A DNA stretch of 64,000 nt, taken from Rhizobium sp. FKY42 (lineage in GTDB: Bacteria > Pseudomonadota > Alphaproteobacteria > Rhizobiales > Rhizobiaceae). The position numbers and the translations under genes were made by a program. The notes beneath the pieces were generated by a model. It saw only the letters and a program-made list of their open reading frames with translations, made no database searches and had not been told where the DNA came from. This document shows positions 26,522 through 39,597 of this stretch, one piece after another. Each line of letters opens with the position of its first letter. The first letter of the stretch is position 1. The stretch covers positions 558,001 through 622,000 of the forward strand of contig NZ_STGA01000029.1 of assembly GCF_005222835.1 (NCBI RefSeq), in the 5' to 3' direction.

Positions 26522-26555
26522 GCTTGACCCGCCGGATTACTCCGGCGGGTCAAGC
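26522..26555 (-). terminator. perfect 15-bp hairpin after the giant Gly-rich gene
   Basis: A perfect 15-bp stem (26522-26536 with 26541-26555, arms GCTTGACCCGCCGGA and its complement) with a 4-base loop starts 14 bases after the stop of the gene at 26569-30000. There is no T run, so it is either a terminator aided by other factors, an RNA stabiliser, or both. It also insulates ubiA, which starts at 26450. Confidence 0.6.
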
Positions 26556-26568
26556 ATTGATTGCACTC

Positions 26569-29500
26569 TTACATCTGCGGGTTGGAACTGTACCGCGCCG
26601 CATATTTCTTATCATTCTCCGCCTTAACCTTGGCCCAGTCATATGGATTAGCGTCGTAGCCATATTGATAGGGTGCGTGAGACAGCTTCGACCGATCGTA
26701 GGAACCAGGTCCCCTGCCGATACGAGCATTTGGATGCTTATCCCAGTCCTTAGCATAGTTGTTCGGAACGTCGTTGCGGGTAAGTTTCCAGATGGAGTCG
26801 TAGATCGTGTCGCGATATTTGGCTTCGGCTTTGTTCTGCTTGATCTCCTGCCAGATCTGCAGCCCCAAAGTTACGAATTGTCCAATACCGGCCAGGACAA
26901 GGCCTACGCCAGTGCCAGCGCTGCCCGCCGTTATCGTGGTGAGAATTTGCGCGACGCGGGTGGCGCCGGTAGCGGACGCAACCGCCGCACCGGCGCTCAG
27001 ACCGCTCAAGACCGCAGCGCCAAAATCTGTTGCAACAATGCCGGTTACGAAGACTTTTTCATGAGTGTCCATCTTTTTCCAGCCCCGGATCAACCAGTTC
27101 AGGTCCACACCCAACCACGCTGCATTGGCGATCAAGTCGACTCCGATTCCGACGCGCGCAATATTCGTCTTGCGCTTCTCGAGATAGGCAACCTGCTTGG
27201 CAGCAACTTCGTCACCAAAAGCTTCCAGGATCTTAAGCTCTCCAGTTGCTCCCTTCGCCTTAGGTGCCAGAGCGCCAGTCAAGATCATTCCCGCTCCCTG
27301 TATGGCCATCGCGCTTACGAAACCGACGTCGGTGGAATCCAGACGATCCTTTCCAACCGTAGCCCAAGCCATACGCATGCCCATGATGCCACCAGACATG
27401 ATGCGGGTGGCATAATCGAGCTTTACAGGAGTATTGAAGACAGAAAACTCTTTCTTGTACTTGGTATTCATCAGTTTGGCCATCTCGTTGTAGAGACCCT
27501 GAACTGTGCCGCCAGGCTTCAGAAGACCGAACGCATCCCACATAACGCGAGTGATATTAGCCTTTAGCTCCATTCCCGCTGGTGTTGAGGCATCTCCGAG
27601 AGTACCTTTGGCAACTGCATTCGCCAAGGGCTCGAACAGAGTGTCCATCGCATCCTTGTCGCTGATGTCGTTAATGCTGTAATATGGCTGCTCGATCTTG
27701 GCCATGCCAATGCTCTGACCATAGTTGACCATGAGGCCAGTGAAGTCACGCAGGCTCGTCGCACCATATTTCTTGATCAGCGCAGCATCCCAAGCCCTCG
27801 TCTGCGTCTGGAACATGGAATTAAGATCATTGCTCGAGACAGTGACCGGCAGCTTCGTCTGGCCACTGGCGATACCTTTGCCTTCAAAGCCGATGGCCAT
27901 ACCCGTTAGACGTTCAAGACCGGCCATGCCCATCTTCGAGATGCCGCTGTCAGGCAATGCTGCAACAGGGGAGTTGCCATTCCCAATAGGGCGAGTATTA
28001 TCCCGTCCCGCTGAATAATTAGCCATTTTTGACGTAAGAACAGATCCGCGAACCATAGCCTTTATGCCCGCAGCCAGCAAACCGCCTTGCCCCTTATTTG
28101 GGCCCGCTCCCTTGTCGATTTCCGCCTGCAGGGAGCCCAGACGCGAGTCCAAAACAGCGTCATCAAGTTTACCTTGATCGGCAAGTTCGATGAGGGTGCG
28201 CGATTCGGAAATCAAAGTCTTTGTGAAGCCATCCTTGACCACGGCAGAAGCGGTGCTCAATTTCGAATTCGCCATATAACGTGCTGATGAAAGCAGCGTA
28301 GAGTTCAGCGCATCATCTTTTACGCCAAGCTTGCGCAGTTCGCCAGCATTCGCTGCGCTGGCGGTCAATCCTGAGTAACCGCTTACAACCCCGCTCGTCT
28401 TGAGATCCGTCAACATGTTGCCGTAATTACTGCCGTTGATGAGCGGCGTGATGCTACCAAGATTGCCAAACTGGCTGGCTGACATCTTCCCAAGCTTTGC
28501 AAGATTTATCATTCCTTGCATCGATGCTTTTGCATCAGGAAGAAGCGGAGAAACGTGCTGTGAGTAGAAGCCGTTCAAACTATTCTGGGCCGCATCTCCA
28601 TTTGCCTGCATAAACTCATTCGAGAGTACAGAGCCAAATGTACTGAAATAATTATTGAACCCCGTCAGAATACTAAGTTCGTTCCCCTTCTCCTTGCCTG
28701 CGTATTGCTTGAAGTAGCCACCATCAATGATGTCAGTCTTGAACGCAGTCTCCAAGTCGGTCTTGAGAGTGGCAACGGATGCCTTGTATGCATCGCCGTG
28801 ATCGGCGTCAGCATCGAACGTCTCGCCATTCAGGACACGCTTGTAAAGATCAAGCGTTATCTGCGTTACCTTCGATGCCACTTCCGGATCAGCGGCAAGG
28901 GTCTGCATCGCCTGATCCAGGTCCTTGTTGATTTCATCGGCGTTACGCTGCGGACGCGACTCACCCATCTTGCCCTCGACGAGGGCTTGCAGATAGCCGG
29001 CAAAATTGGATTTCGCCTTCAGAAGCTCCGCGTAACGGGCGACCTTCTCATTCAGGCTGTATTTCTCCGGATGCTCATAGATATCCATCCCATCAAGATT
29101 GCGCCTGGTCTTGCCATCGTTGAACATGGCATCAAACTGATGCAGAATTTCATTCTGGATTTTCGGGTCCGACTTCTGAAGAATGGAAAAGAGTTTGGCA
29201 GTGCCGGAACCAGAAATAGTCGCATCAACTTTCTGACCGTTTATACTGTTACTTCCCTGTGCCTCCAGAAGTCCGGACGATCTGTCACTGATTGGATTGC
29301 CGCTTTCATCGTAACCAAGCAGCCTACCATCCGTACTGGGGTTATAGGTCGCCGTTCCTTGACCAGTTCCAGTACCGGATGAACCGTCTGCAGCGAGCTT
29401 CATAACAACGCCGGATGCTCCAGATCCAGATCCAGTGCCTGTTCCAGTCCCGGATGAGCCGTCTACAGTGAGCTTCAGAACATCGCCGGATGCTCCAGCA

Positions 29501-30000
29501 CCCGTTCCGGCTCCCGTTCCAGTTCCCGCACCCGTTCCGGATCCCGTTCCAGATCCAGCGCCCGTTCCGGCACCCCTTCCGGATCCCGTTCCAGATCCAG
29601 CGCCCGTTCCGGCACCCCTTCCGGATCCAGCGCCCGTTCCGGCACCCGCTCCAGTTCCAGCACCCCTTCCAGTTCCAGTTCCAGAACCCGTGCCAGTTCC
29701 AGCACCAACTTCCAATTTGCTGACGACCGGCGTACCTCCTGAAGGATTAAATGGTGAGACTTTTTTTACGGTAGCCGGACGTGTCGACGCAGTTCCCGAG
29801 CCTTTTGATGCCGCCCCGCCATTGGACTGACCACCGGAAGCCGCGCCACTTCCAGCACCAGACCCTCCACTGGAGCCGGAACCGCTTCCAGAACCAGTAG
29901 TTTTTTTGGATGTCCCTTTACCGTTGGTCGTATCGTCATTCACATTCGAAGATGTCGACGCAGAAGTACTCGTCGTCGCCAAACGTGAAACTTTTGCCAT
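26569..30000 (-). CDS. giant Gly/Thr-repeat protein without cysteine, putative secreted effector or translocator
   Basis: A 1143-residue protein of unknown function. Residues 1-35 are Ser/Thr/Asn-rich without acidic residues at the very start and no Sec signal. About 36-210 is low-complexity Gly/Ser/Thr/Ala, including tandem [14 protein letters not shown] units and two copies of a DGSSGTGTG module. About 215-900 is mostly helical and polar. The last 250 residues hold hydrophobic segments ([56 protein letters not shown]). There is no cysteine at all. Such a layout recalls type III translocators or effectors of the HrpK/HrpF kind, or a type I-secreted toxin, but no motif proves it and no secretion genes lie in the window. 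The gene is less G+C-rich than its neighbours and preceded by A+T-rich DNA, hinting at transfer. GAAGGGA lies before the ATG. Confidence 0.7.
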   Translation of the reverse strand: MAKVSRLATTSTSASTSSNVNDDTTNGKGTSKKTTGSGSGSGSSGGSGAGSGAASGGQSNGGAASKGSGTASTRPATVKKVSPFNPSGGTPVVSKLEVGAGTGTGSGTGTGRGAGTGAGAGTGAGSGRGAGTGAGSGTGSGRGAGTGAGSGTGSGTGAGTGTGAGTGAGASGDVLKLTVDGSSGTGTGTGSGSGASGVVMKLAADGSSGTGTGQGTATYNPSTDGRLLGYDESGNPISDRSSGLLEAQGSNSINGQKVDATISGSGTAKLFSILQKSDPKIQNEILHQFDAMFNDGKTRRNLDGMDIYEHPEKYSLNEKVARYAELLKAKSNFAGYLQALVEGKMGESRPQRNADEINKDLDQAMQTLAADPEVASKVTQITLDLYKRVLNGETFDADADHGDAYKASVATLKTDLETAFKTDIIDGGYFKQYAGKEKGNELSILTGFNNYFSTFGSVLSNEFMQANGDAAQNSLNGFYSQHVSPLLPDAKASMQGMINLAKLGKMSASQFGNLGSITPLINGSNYGNMLTDLKTSGVVSGYSGLTASAANAGELRKLGVKDDALNSTLLSSARYMANSKLSTASAVVKDGFTKTLISESRTLIELADQGKLDDAVLDSRLGSLQAEIDKGAGPNKGQGGLLAAGIKAMVRGSVLTSKMANYSAGRDNTRPIGNGNSPVAALPDSGISKMGMAGLERLTGMAIGFEGKGIASGQTKLPVTVSSNDLNSMFQTQTRAWDAALIKKYGATSLRDFTGLMVNYGQSIGMAKIEQPYYSINDISDKDAMDTLFEPLANAVAKGTLGDASTPAGMELKANITRVMWDAFGLLKPGGTVQGLYNEMAKLMNTKYKKEFSVFNTPVKLDYATRIMSGGIMGMRMAWATVGKDRLDSTDVGFVSAMAIQGAGMILTGALAPKAKGATGELKILEAFGDEVAAKQVAYLEKRKTNIARVGIGVDLIANAAWLGVDLNWLIRGWKKMDTHEKVFVTGIVATDFGAAVLSGLSAGAAVASATGATRVAQILTTITAGSAGTGVGLVLAGIGQFVTLGLQIWQEIKQNKAEAKYRDTIYDSIWKLTRNDVPNNYAKDWDKHPNARIGRGPGSYDRSKLSHAPYQYGYDANPYDWAKVKAENDKKYAARYSSNPQM
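29375..29496. repeat. two copies of a 47-bp imperfect repeat, period 75 bp
   Basis: The stretch 29375-29421 recurs at 29450-29496 with five mismatches in 47 positions. It encodes the module G-A-S-G-x-V-x-K-L-x-x-D-G-S-S-G twice in the giant protein. The 75-bp period is a multiple of three, so copy number can change without frameshift. Confidence 0.85.
29535..29640. repeat. 42-bp perfect tandem repeat with truncated third copy
   Basis: The 42-bp unit 29535-29576 is repeated without mismatch at 29577-29618; a third copy from 29619 lacks an internal 12 bases. The unit encodes 14 residues of the Gly/Thr/Ser/Ala tract of the giant protein. Surrounding DNA (29480-29710) consists of shorter degenerate versions of the same hexamers (such as CCGTTC, CAGATC). 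All lengths are multiples of three. Such arrays expand and contract by slippage or recombination. Confidence 0.9.
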
Positions 30001-30348
30001 GCCATCGTCCCTTCAGGCACAAAAATCGGAATTGACAAAAAAGTTTCATAAATCCTTAACACTGTCAACATTACCAAGTAAATCTCAATAAATATTCAAA
30101 TTGAATCATTCATTTTAGCCATTTTATACAACAGTTAGAGAGAAAATATTTTATATATTTTTCAAATTATCGCCGCAACCAGCGACATTACCAAAGGTTG
30201 CACAATTCGATAAATTCATAAGTGTTGAATTTTACATATAATACTGATTTTCTCTACTTAGTGTGCTCCACCGTTAAACAGGCAGACACAAAAAAACCCG
30301 CCGGAAGAACCGACAGGTTTAGTTTAAAGCCTGTTACTTTGCTTTAGA
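30001..30348. promoter_or_regulatory. A+T-rich upstream region of the giant gene
   Basis: This 348-base gap is markedly A+T-rich from 30030 to 30270, unlike the rest of the window. It carries the promoter of the giant gene (minus strand). A TTGACA reads on the minus strand at about 30069-30064, 64 bases before the ATG, but the matching -10 is poor. No tts-box or hrp-box was recognised. The part near 30290-30320 is the terminator of tex. A+T-rich upstream DNA of this kind is typical of genes silenced by nucleoid proteins. Confidence 0.4.
30290..30320 (-). terminator. Rho-independent terminator of tex
   Basis: On the minus strand an 11-bp stem AAACCTGTCGG/CCGGCGGGTTT (two G-U pairs) with a 5-base loop is followed by a run of T. 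It lies about 30 bases after the stop of tex. Confidence 0.8.
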
Positions 30349-32667
30349 TCAGCGCTTCTTCATGGCCTCAGCGAGGGCCGCACCCAGTCCGCCCAGCTGG
30401 TTTCCCTCACTCTTCTGTGGCTTGGCCTGCGCATGGCGCATGGGGTTACCGCCTGCAGGAGAGCGGTTTTCGCGCATGGATGCGGGTGCGGCCTCGCCGC
30501 CATCCTTGCGCATGGTGAGCCCGATGCGTTTGCGCTTGGCATCGACTTCCACCACGCGCACCTTCACCACATCTCCGGCCTTTACCACCTCATGCGGGTC
30601 TTTCACGAAACGATCCGCCAGTTGCGAGACGTGGACGAGGCCATCCTGATGCACACCGATATCAACGAATGCGCCGAAGGCCGCGACATTGGTGACAGTG
30701 CCTTCCAGCAGCATTCCCACCTTGAGATCGCTGATTTCGTTGACGCCTTCGGCAAAGGTCGCCGTCTTGAAGCTTGGGCGCGGATCGCGGCCCGGCTTCT
30801 CCAGTTCGGAGAGAATATCCTTCACGGTTGGCAGACCGAATTGCTCATCAACGAACTGGCGCGGATCGAGCTTTTTGAGAGCTGCGCTATCACCCATCAG
30901 GTCGCGCAAATCACGGCCGCAGGCGGCCACGATCTTCTTTGCCACGCCATAGGCTTCCGGGTGGACGGCAGAGGCATCCAGCGGCTCCTTGCCGTTGGGA
31001 ATACGCAGAAATCCGGCACATTGCTCGAAAGTGCGGGCACCGAGGCGCGCCACCTTCAACAGTTCCCTGCGACTTGCAAACGGACCGTTCTGATCGCGAT
31101 GCACAACGATGGCATCGGCAATAGAGCGGGTGAGGCCTGCCACACGCGCCAGAAGCGGCGAGGAAGCGGTATTGAGATCCACGCCGACGGCATTCACCGC
31201 ATCTTCCACCACCGCATCCAGCGAGCGGGACAACTTTCCTTGATCGACATCGTGCTGATACTGGCCGACGCCGATGGATTTCGGTTCGATCTTGACAAGC
31301 TCCGCCAGCGGGTCCTGCAGGCGACGCGCGATGGACACGGCGCCACGCAGCGAGACGTCGAGATTGGGGAATTCCGCCGCCGCCAGTTCAGACGCGGAAT
31401 AGACCGAAGCTCCGGCCTCAGACACAATGACCTTGGTCGGTTTCGGACCTGCCGGAAGCGCGGACAGCATGTCCGCCACCAGTTTTTCCGTCTCGCGGCT
31501 GCCGGTGCCGTTGCCGATGGCAATCAGATCCACCTTATGTTTGCGGATAAGGCTGGCGAGTTCCGCCTGCGTGCCGCGCAGATCATTCTTCGGTGGAAAC
31601 GGGTAGACCGTGGTGGTTTCCACCAGCTTGCCGGTGCCATCCACCACGGCCACCTTCACGCCGGTGCGGATGCCCGGATCGAGGCCCATGGTGGCACGCG
31701 AACCAGCGGGAGCTGCCAGCAACAAATCCTTGAGGTTGCGGGCGAAAACGCGGATCGCCTCTTCCTCCGAGCGTTCGCGCAGTTCACGCATCAGGTCGAG
31801 CGACAGGGACATGGAAAGCTTCACGCGCCAGGTCCAGCCCGCCACATCCATCAGCCAGCGGTCGGCGGGGCCCTTGTCACCAATCTGGAAGGCGCCGGCG
31901 ATCATGCGATGGGTCGGCTTGATCGGCGACGGATCATCCTGGTCAACATCGATGGTCAGCGTCAGGAACTCCTCGTTCCAGCCGCGCAGCATGGCGAGTG
32001 CCCGGTGGCCGGGGGTTGTTGCCCAGCGTTCGGAGTGATCGAAATAGTCGGAGAACTTTGCGCCCGCCTCCTGCTTGCCATCCACCACCTTGGCCCGCAG
32101 AGTGGCGTTGTCGCGCATATGCTGGCGCAGGCGCCCCAGCAGATCGGCATTTTCCGTAATGGTTTCCGCCACGATATCGCGCGCGCCTTCGAGTGCCGTC
32201 TTAACATCGGCAACCTCGGACGAGAGGTAGGCTTCCGCCAGCTTAGAGGGATCGGCCGAGCGGTCTGCCCAGATTGCTTCCGCCAGAGGCCCGAGACCCT
32301 TTTCGCGGGCAATCTCTGCCTTGGTGCGGCGCTTGGGCTTGTAGGGCAGGTAGAGATCTTCCAGCTCTGCCTTGGTGGTGGCGCGGGCGAGCTTCACCGC
32401 CAATTCATCTGTCATCTTGCCCTGAGAACTGATGCTCTCGACAATGGAGGTGCGCCGCGCTTCCAGCTCACGCAGATAAACCAGACGTTCAGCGAGCGTG
32501 CGCAGTTGCGTGTCGTCCAGCCCGCCGGTCACCTCCTTGCGGTAACGCGCGATGAAGGGCACCGTTGCGCCCTCGTCCAGCAGTCCGATCGCGGCGACCA
32601 CCTGATCCGGGCGGGCATTGATTTCTGCGGCAATGGTTGCGGCGAGAAGCTTGGTATCGGCGGCCAT
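30349..32667 (-). CDS. tex: Tex-family RNA-binding transcription accessory protein
   Basis: The 772-residue protein has the Tex/Spt6 layout: N-terminal helical part ([19 protein letters not shown]), a YqgF/RNase H-like domain in the middle ([19 protein letters not shown]), helix-hairpin-helix repeats ([21 protein letters not shown]), and an S1 RNA-binding domain near the end ([33 protein letters not shown]). After S1 there is a short disordered tail. Tex affects transcription of some toxin and stress genes in other bacteria. The ATG at 32667 has AGGAAG upstream and gives MAADTKLL; the frame could extend to 32745 but without signals. It is divergent from purD and has its own terminator. Confidence 0.95.
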   Translation of the reverse strand: MAADTKLLAATIAAEINARPDQVVAAIGLLDEGATVPFIARYRKEVTGGLDDTQLRTLAERLVYLRELEARRTSIVESISSQGKMTDELAVKLARATTKAELEDLYLPYKPKRRTKAEIAREKGLGPLAEAIWADRSADPSKLAEAYLSSEVADVKTALEGARDIVAETITENADLLGRLRQHMRDNATLRAKVVDGKQEAGAKFSDYFDHSERWATTPGHRALAMLRGWNEEFLTLTIDVDQDDPSPIKPTHRMIAGAFQIGDKGPADRWLMDVAGWTWRVKLSMSLSLDLMRELRERSEEEAIRVFARNLKDLLLAAPAGSRATMGLDPGIRTGVKVAVVDGTGKLVETTTVYPFPPKNDLRGTQAELASLIRKHKVDLIAIGNGTGSRETEKLVADMLSALPAGPKPTKVIVSEAGASVYSASELAAAEFPNLDVSLRGAVSIARRLQDPLAELVKIEPKSIGVGQYQHDVDQGKLSRSLDAVVEDAVNAVGVDLNTASSPLLARVAGLTRSIADAIVVHRDQNGPFASRRELLKVARLGARTFEQCAGFLRIPNGKEPLDASAVHPEAYGVAKKIVAACGRDLRDLMGDSAALKKLDPRQFVDEQFGLPTVKDILSELEKPGRDPRPSFKTATFAEGVNEISDLKVGMLLEGTVTNVAAFGAFVDIGVHQDGLVHVSQLADRFVKDPHEVVKAGDVVKVRVVEVDAKRKRIGLTMRKDGGEAAPASMRENRSPAGGNPMRHAQAKPQKSEGNQLGGLGAALAEAMKKR

Positions 32668-32838
32668 GGGTCTTCCTGTTGCTTGGATTTGCGGCGACCA
32701 TAGCGATAGATCGTGGCAAGGCAACGCCGCGAGCACCGATTCCACAGGTTGAAACGCCTCCGACCGGGCGTTCGGTCTTGACCTTTGACGCCCCTGCCCT
32801 TAACCGCGCAGCATCTCTTTAAAATATTGGGGGCGGCA

Positions 32839-34104
32839 ATGAAGGTTCTTCTGATCGGTTCTGGTGGTCGTGAGCATGCTCTTGCCTGGAAGCTTGCACA
32901 ATCCCCCCTCTTGACCAAACTCTATGCGGCTCCGGGCAATCCCGGCATCGCAGAAGAAGCAGAGCTGGTGCCACTGAACGTGGAAGACCATGCAGCCGTC
33001 ATCGCCTTCTGTCAGAAGCAGGCGATCGATTTCGTGGTCGTCGGGCCGGAAGCGCCGCTGGTGGCAGGCATTGCCGATGACCTGCGCGCAGCGGGCTTCG
33101 TCGTCTTCGGTCCCTCGAAGGCGGCGGCCCAGCTGGAAGGCTCCAAGGGTTTTACCAAGGATATCTGCGCCCGCTACAATATTCCAACAGGCGCCTATCA
33201 GCGATTTACCGCCGCAGAACCGGCCAAGACCTATATCCGCGAACAGGGTGCGCCGATCGTCGTCAAGGCCGATGGTCTGGCCGCGGGCAAGGGCGTGACG
33301 GTTGCCATGACAATTGATGAGGCGCTTGCCGCCGTGGATGACTGCTTTGCCGGTGCCTTTGGATCAGCTGGAGCTGAGGTTGTCGTCGAAGCCTATCTGG
33401 ATGGTGAGGAAGCGAGCTTCTTCTGCCTTTCCGATGGCAAGACCGCACTGGCGCTGGCCACGGCGCAGGACCACAAGCGCGTGGGCGATGGCGATACCGG
33501 CCCGAACACTGGCGGCATGGGCGCCTATTCTCCCGCGCCGGTCATGACGCCCGAGATGGTGCAACGCACGATGAAGGAGATTATCGAGCCGACAATCCGC
33601 GGCATGGCAGAGAGCGGCTATCCATTTACCGGCGTCTTCTTCGCCGGCCTGATGATCACCGCCAAGGGTCCGGAACTCATTGAATACAATGTGCGCTTCG
33701 GCGATCCAGAATGTCAGGTGCTGATGATGCGCCTGAAGAGCGACCTCTTGCCAATCCTCTATGCCGCCTCCACGGGCACGCTGGACCAAGTGACAGCTGA
33801 GTGGCGTGACGAACCGGCGCTGACAGTTGTTATGGCATCCAAGGGCTATCCAGGTGCCTATGACAAAGCCACCCCGATTGCTCACCTGCCGCAGGCGCGC
33901 GACGGTGCGAAGGTGTTTCATGCCGGAACGGCGCTCAAAGACGGACAACTGGTCGCGACAGGGGGCCGCGTGCTGAACCTGACGGCAACCGCGAGCACGG
34001 TGGCCGAAGCCCAGGCAAAAGCCTATGCGCTGGTAAATGAGGTTCGCTGGGAAAATGGCTTCTGCCGCCGTGACATTGGCTGGCGTGCGCTCAATCGCGG
34101 ATAA
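32839..34104 (+). CDS. purD: phosphoribosylamine-glycine ligase
   Basis: The 421-residue ATP-grasp enzyme joins glycine to 5-phosphoribosylamine, the second step of de novo purine synthesis. Seen are the N-terminal motif [19 protein letters not shown], the [17 protein letters not shown] loop, the ATP-grasp [18 protein letters not shown], and the late signature [13 protein letters not shown]. Length matches the family (about 420-430). The ATG at 32839 follows GGGGG; the longer frame to 32785 is rejected because the family starts at MKVLLIG. A CTTGAC at 32777-32782 may be the -35 box. It stands alone, divergent from tex. Confidence 0.97.
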   Translation: MKVLLIGSGGREHALAWKLAQSPLLTKLYAAPGNPGIAEEAELVPLNVEDHAAVIAFCQKQAIDFVVVGPEAPLVAGIADDLRAAGFVVFGPSKAAAQLEGSKGFTKDICARYNIPTGAYQRFTAAEPAKTYIREQGAPIVVKADGLAAGKGVTVAMTIDEALAAVDDCFAGAFGSAGAEVVVEAYLDGEEASFFCLSDGKTALALATAQDHKRVGDGDTGPNTGGMGAYSPAPVMTPEMVQRTMKEIIEPTIRGMAESGYPFTGVFFAGLMITAKGPELIEYNVRFGDPECQVLMMRLKSDLLPILYAASTGTLDQVTAEWRDEPALTVVMASKGYPGAYDKATPIAHLPQARDGAKVFHAGTALKDGQLVATGGRVLNLTATASTVAEAQAKAYALVNEVRWENGFCRRDIGWRALNRG

Positions 34105-34214
34105 TGGAGGACAGGTGAATTGCGCGTCTTTACGATGTGTTAACCGCACCTCCTGACTGCTTGGAAAGATTCTTCTGCTAATGCTCTGACCTATTATCGG
34201 GAAGGGTATTCGCT

Positions 34215-34700
34215 ATGATCGGCTCTGTTCTGGCACTGGTAGCATCTGTTGCAGCCGTATCGGCAGACATGACATCGATCTCTGTCCTGTCCGGTCAGCC
34301 TCTCACGGCAACACCCAGCGTCGTGCGGATCGCATGCACACATTGCGACGGCAAAGCGCCCCGGCGCTCGAAATCCGACTATGTGGTTCCGTCGCTGGAT
34401 GCGGGCCACGAACGCGTGACCATTTCACAGATCGGTGGGAGACCGGCGATTACCCGTACCGAGAACTTCATGGGTGGCTCGCCGGTTCGTTTTGTCAGCG
34501 TCAACCCGATGTGGGTGGAGCGCGAACAGCAACTCATGCTGTCGCGCACCGTGTCACCCACCAGGAGCGACGGCGTGGACCAGAGGGCGACGACGTCTGC
34601 CGTATCGGCGGATGCGGCCCCGAAGCCTGTTGCTGCAACGCCGGTCGAGCAGCCGATTGTTCCTGATTTCTCGAAATTCGAGCTTCGGCCCAGTCTCTGA
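34215..34700 (+). CDS. small exported protein, possibly HPE1-like
   Basis: The 161-residue product has a signal peptide (MIGSVLALVASVAAVSA) and a mature region with a CTHC pair (VRIACTHCDGKAP, about residues 41-44), then a basic patch and a long Ser/Thr/Pro-rich low-complexity tail. The start follows GGAAGGG. It looks like small exported proteins of Rhizobiaceae that databases label as plant virulence effector HPE1-like after a Liberibacter protein; I make this link from memory and weakly, and the label does not imply virulence here. Located between purD and a chemoreceptor, apparently alone. Confidence 0.55.
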   Translation: MIGSVLALVASVAAVSADMTSISVLSGQPLTATPSVVRIACTHCDGKAPRRSKSDYVVPSLDAGHERVTISQIGGRPAITRTENFMGGSPVRFVSVNPMWVEREQQLMLSRTVSPTRSDGVDQRATTSAVSADAAPKPVAATPVEQPIVPDFSKFELRPSL

Positions 34701-34979
34701 TCAGGTATTCAGGACATTAAACACAGGTAAAGCGTAAACCTGATGCTTTGCGGCTGATCCATTTTGCTGCGCTCTCTGCAATCAACATATGCCCCTGCAG
34801 TTTCCATTTCTCGCTGTCACTGAGGAGTGCAACGGGAAACTTTCTATTATCCAAATTTTCAGGAAGCCGGTTTACTCTCTGCGTCCAGGAACGCGTTGTA
34901 GCGTTCGTCCGGTGCAGGAAGCGCCTCTCTCAACCTTCCTCGGCACCTTGTGTTTCTGACAGTGTTCGAGATCGAATAG

Positions 34980-36827
<1,848 letters not shown>

Positions 36828-36851
36828 CAACATTTCATCCGATGATGGCAG

Positions 36852-36876
36852 ACGCCGGTTGAAAGGCCGGCGTTTT
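36852..36876 (+). terminator. terminator of the Cache chemoreceptor
   Basis: Stem ACGCCGG/CCGGCGT (36852-36858 with 36867-36873), 8-base loop, then TTTT. It starts 25 bases after the MCP stop. Confidence 0.75.
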
Positions 36877-36881
36877 GCGTT

Positions 36882-37370
36882 TCAGCAAAGTTTCGCGGCC
36901 AGCTCTTCAATTTGAGAAGGCGCGTAGACGGCAATACCCTCACGCTTCAAGAGCGCCGCGGTTACGCCATTGCCTGCGTGTTTCACGCCTTTAAAGTTCC
37001 CGTCATAGATTGCCAGCGAGCCGCAGGATGGACTGCCGTCGATCAACAGAGCGTGGTGACAGCCATTTTCGCGGGCATGTCTGAGCGCACGCCCTGCGCC
37101 GTCGATGAATGCGACCGTGACATCGCCACCGGTCAGTTCCAGAACGCGGGCACGGCCCGCCAGAACATCCTCGCCGTTCAGGCCGTCTTCGATTTCCGCA
37201 GGCGGGCGCGGCACGCTCATGCCGCCCGCAAGTTCAGGACAGAAAGCAACAAGGCGCCCCTCCCCTTTCCACTGTTCGATGAGCGGATGGAGAAGCGGCT
37301 TGCCTTTGCCGTCATAACGGACCGGCTGGCCGAGGAGGCAGGCACTGATGAGGATCCTGCCTGCCGCCAT
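36882..37370 (-). CDS. DUF523 family protein
   Basis: A 162-residue soluble protein with the DUF523 pattern: ILISACLLGQPVRYDGKGK at the start, FCPELAGGMSVPRPPAEI in the middle and DGSPSCGSLAIYDGNF with a conserved SCG. The three cysteines (ACLLG, FCPE, SCGS) are conserved in the family, which includes a thiouracil desulfurase and may bind an Fe-S cluster. The ATG at 37370 lies seven bases after the stop of glyS and has AGAAGAG ahead; an upstream in-frame start would overlap glyS. It is thus the last gene of the glyS message. Confidence 0.8.
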   Translation of the reverse strand: MAAGRILISACLLGQPVRYDGKGKPLLHPLIEQWKGEGRLVAFCPELAGGMSVPRPPAEIEDGLNGEDVLAGRARVLELTGGDVTVAFIDGAGRALRHARENGCHHALLIDGSPSCGSLAIYDGNFKGVKHAGNGVTAALLKREGIAVYAPSQIEELAAKLC

Positions 37371-37377
37371 CTCTTCT

Positions 37378-39597
37378 CTATCCACTGATCTTGGAGAAGT
37401 CCGCAACCGTTCCTGTCGCCTCGCGAATGGCCTTCAACAGGGCCAGACGGTTGGCGCGAACGGCTGGGTCTTCATCATTGACGAGCACCGCTTCAAAGAA
37501 TGCATCGACCGGGCCGCGCAGCTTGGAGAGTGCTTCCATGGCAGAACGGAAGTCTTCCGCTGCCACTGCCGCTGCTGCCTCGCTGGTTGCAGATGTGATG
37601 GCCGCATGCAGCGCCTGCTCCGCATCAAGTTTCAGGAGATCCGGTGAGACGGCATCCGCAACGACGGTTCCCTTCTTCTCTTCCGCCGCAAGCAATTGCG
37701 TGGCACGCTTGGTGCCAGCCAGCAGGTTCTTGCCATCTTCCGACGTGATGAAGGCGGTAAGTGCTTCGGCGCGTCGAGCAACCAGCAGAAGATCATCCGC
37801 ATCCGGCGTCAGCACGGCATCAATGATATCGTGACGCGCACCCATGTCGCGGAGATAAACCTTCAGGCGGTCGTGGAAGAAGGAGAGAAGGTCGACAAAT
37901 GTAGCCTTGGGATTTTCAATGGTGAAACCGAGTGGCCCAGAGAACCGTGCTGTGGCATACCCGGCGAATATTATCTTCAACAGCGGCAACCGCACCTTAC
38001 GCTCCAGCATGATGCGCACGACGCCGAGAGCGGCGCGACGAAGGGCGTAAGGGTCCTTGGAGCCGGTCGGCTTTTCATCGATGGTCCAGAAGCCGACAAG
38101 CGTGTCGAGCTTGTCAGCCAGGGCAACGGCGATGGCGACCTTGTCTTCCGGCACACGGTCGGACGGGCCTTGCGGCTTGTAATGGTCTTCGATGGCGGCG
38201 GCGACGGACGCATCTTCGCCCTGGAGAACCGCATATTTGCGGCCCATCAGGCCCTGAAGCTCAGGGAATTCGCCCACGGCTTCGGTGCGCAGATCCGCCT
38301 TGGCAAGAACCACGGCGCGATCCACCAGCTTTTCATCGGCACCGACAACGCCCGCGATCTGCTTCGCCAATGCACGAATGCGCTCCACGCGTGCACCCTG
38401 CGTGCCGAGCTTGGCGTGGAAGGTGACGTTCAGCGCATCGAGCTTGGCCATGCGCTGGTCGAGTGGCTTGGAGAGGTCGAGGCCGAACTTGTCCGCGGAA
38501 GCCTTCAAGGTTTCGAGGTCCGGCAAATTGCCCTGGTCACGCGTCCAGAAATGCTTGGCATCCGAAAGCCTGGCGCGCACGACCTTGCCATTGCCGTGGA
38601 TGATTTCCTTGCCGCCATCCTTCGCTTCGATGTTCGAGATGAGGATGAAGTGGTTGGAGAGACCTTCGGTTGCACCTTGCGGACGAGTGACGAAGCATTT
38701 CTGGTTTGTCTTGATCGTCAGGCGGATGATCTCAGCCGGGATCTGCAGGTACTCTTCTTCGAAGGTGCCCATCAGCACATGCGGCCATTCGACAAGGCCG
38801 GACACTTCTTCCAGAAGGCCCTCGTCTTCCACAAGTTCGAGGCCGTTGGCAAAGGTCAGATCCTTCGCGTCATGCAGGATCACATCCTTGCGGCGCTCTG
38901 CATCCAGCATGACCTTCGCTTTTTCGAGGCTCGCCACGTAATCGTCGAAGCGGCGAACAGTAATCGCCTCCGGCGCATGGAAGCGATGGCCATAGGTAAC
39001 GTTGGAGGCCGTGATGCCATCCACTTCAAACGGAATGATCTGCGTTTCGTCATGCTCAGGCCCGAACATGCAGAGGATGGATTGCAGCGGGCGCACCCAG
39101 CGCAAGCTCTCAGATCCCTTACCGTCAATGCCGTTGAACCGCATGCCCTTGGGCGCGGAAGCGGCACCGGAGCGCATGCTCTTCGGCCAGGGGAAAGAGC
39201 GGATGATGCCGGGCATCACATCGGCAATGATTTCTTCCGCCGCACGACCCGGCTTGGAAATCACCGCCACGTAAAAATCGCCCTTCTTCGGGTCCGAAGC
39301 GACTTGCGCCTCTTCCACGGAGCTAAGTCCTGCCTTGCGCAGAAAGCCTTGGACTGCCTGTTCCGGTGCCTTGGTGGACGGACCCTTGATCTCTTCCCGC
39401 TGGTCGGCGGAACGGGCCGTCAGACCACGGATATCCAATGTCAGGCGGCGCGGCGTCCAGTATTCGCGCGCTCCCTCATAGGTCAAACCGGCTTCCACCA
39501 GCGCATCGGTCACGAGCTTCTTCAGATCGCCCGCCGCCTTGCGCTGCATGCGGGCAGGAATTTCCTCGGAGCGGAGTTCTAGGAGAAGATCAGGCAT
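37378..39597 (-). CDS. glyS: glycyl-tRNA synthetase beta subunit
   Basis: The 739-residue beta chain of the alpha2beta2 bacterial glycyl-tRNA synthetase, which carries tRNA recognition; glyQ lies at 44169-45149. Family landmarks: [18 protein letters not shown] at the start, FIRPLQSI-like [26 protein letters not shown], an HD-like middle and a C-terminal anticodon-binding domain. The ATG at 39597 is preceded by AAGGA at seven bases. This Shine-Dalgarno and the stop TAA just before it belong to a 38-codon upstream frame that repeats the first 15 codons of glyS, an unusual duplication described separately. Forms an operon with the DUF523 gene. Confidence 0.96.
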   Translation of the reverse strand: MPDLLLELRSEEIPARMQRKAAGDLKKLVTDALVEAGLTYEGAREYWTPRRLTLDIRGLTARSADQREEIKGPSTKAPEQAVQGFLRKAGLSSVEEAQVASDPKKGDFYVAVISKPGRAAEEIIADVMPGIIRSFPWPKSMRSGAASAPKGMRFNGIDGKGSESLRWVRPLQSILCMFGPEHDETQIIPFEVDGITASNVTYGHRFHAPEAITVRRFDDYVASLEKAKVMLDAERRKDVILHDAKDLTFANGLELVEDEGLLEEVSGLVEWPHVLMGTFEEEYLQIPAEIIRLTIKTNQKCFVTRPQGATEGLSNHFILISNIEAKDGGKEIIHGNGKVVRARLSDAKHFWTRDQGNLPDLETLKASADKFGLDLSKPLDQRMAKLDALNVTFHAKLGTQGARVERIRALAKQIAGVVGADEKLVDRAVVLAKADLRTEAVGEFPELQGLMGRKYAVLQGEDASVAAAIEDHYKPQGPSDRVPEDKVAIAVALADKLDTLVGFWTIDEKPTGSKDPYALRRAALGVVRIMLERKVRLPLLKIIFAGYATARFSGPLGFTIENPKATFVDLLSFFHDRLKVYLRDMGARHDIIDAVLTPDADDLLLVARRAEALTAFITSEDGKNLLAGTKRATQLLAAEEKKGTVVADAVSPDLLKLDAEQALHAAITSATSEAAAAVAAEDFRSAMEALSKLRGPVDAFFEAVLVNDEDPAVRANRLALLKAIREATGTVADFSKISG

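Noticed and set aside
29375..29640. Array of short direct repeats considered as CRISPR
   Set aside because: The repeats are adjacent without unique spacers and code for protein in frame.
29435..29830. Proline-rich frame antisense to the Gly-rich tract
   Set aside because: Gly codons read backwards give Pro; it only mirrors the repeat and has no ribosome binding site.
30433..32703. Long open frame (756 codons) antisense to tex
   Set aside because: It is a shadow of the G+C-rich tex gene on the other strand; no Shine-Dalgarno, no recognisable domain, and the protein is rich in His, Arg and Gln as antisense frames are.
37696..39582. Open frame of 628 codons antisense to glyS
   Set aside because: Mirrors glyS codon by codon and has no start signal; glyS is certain.
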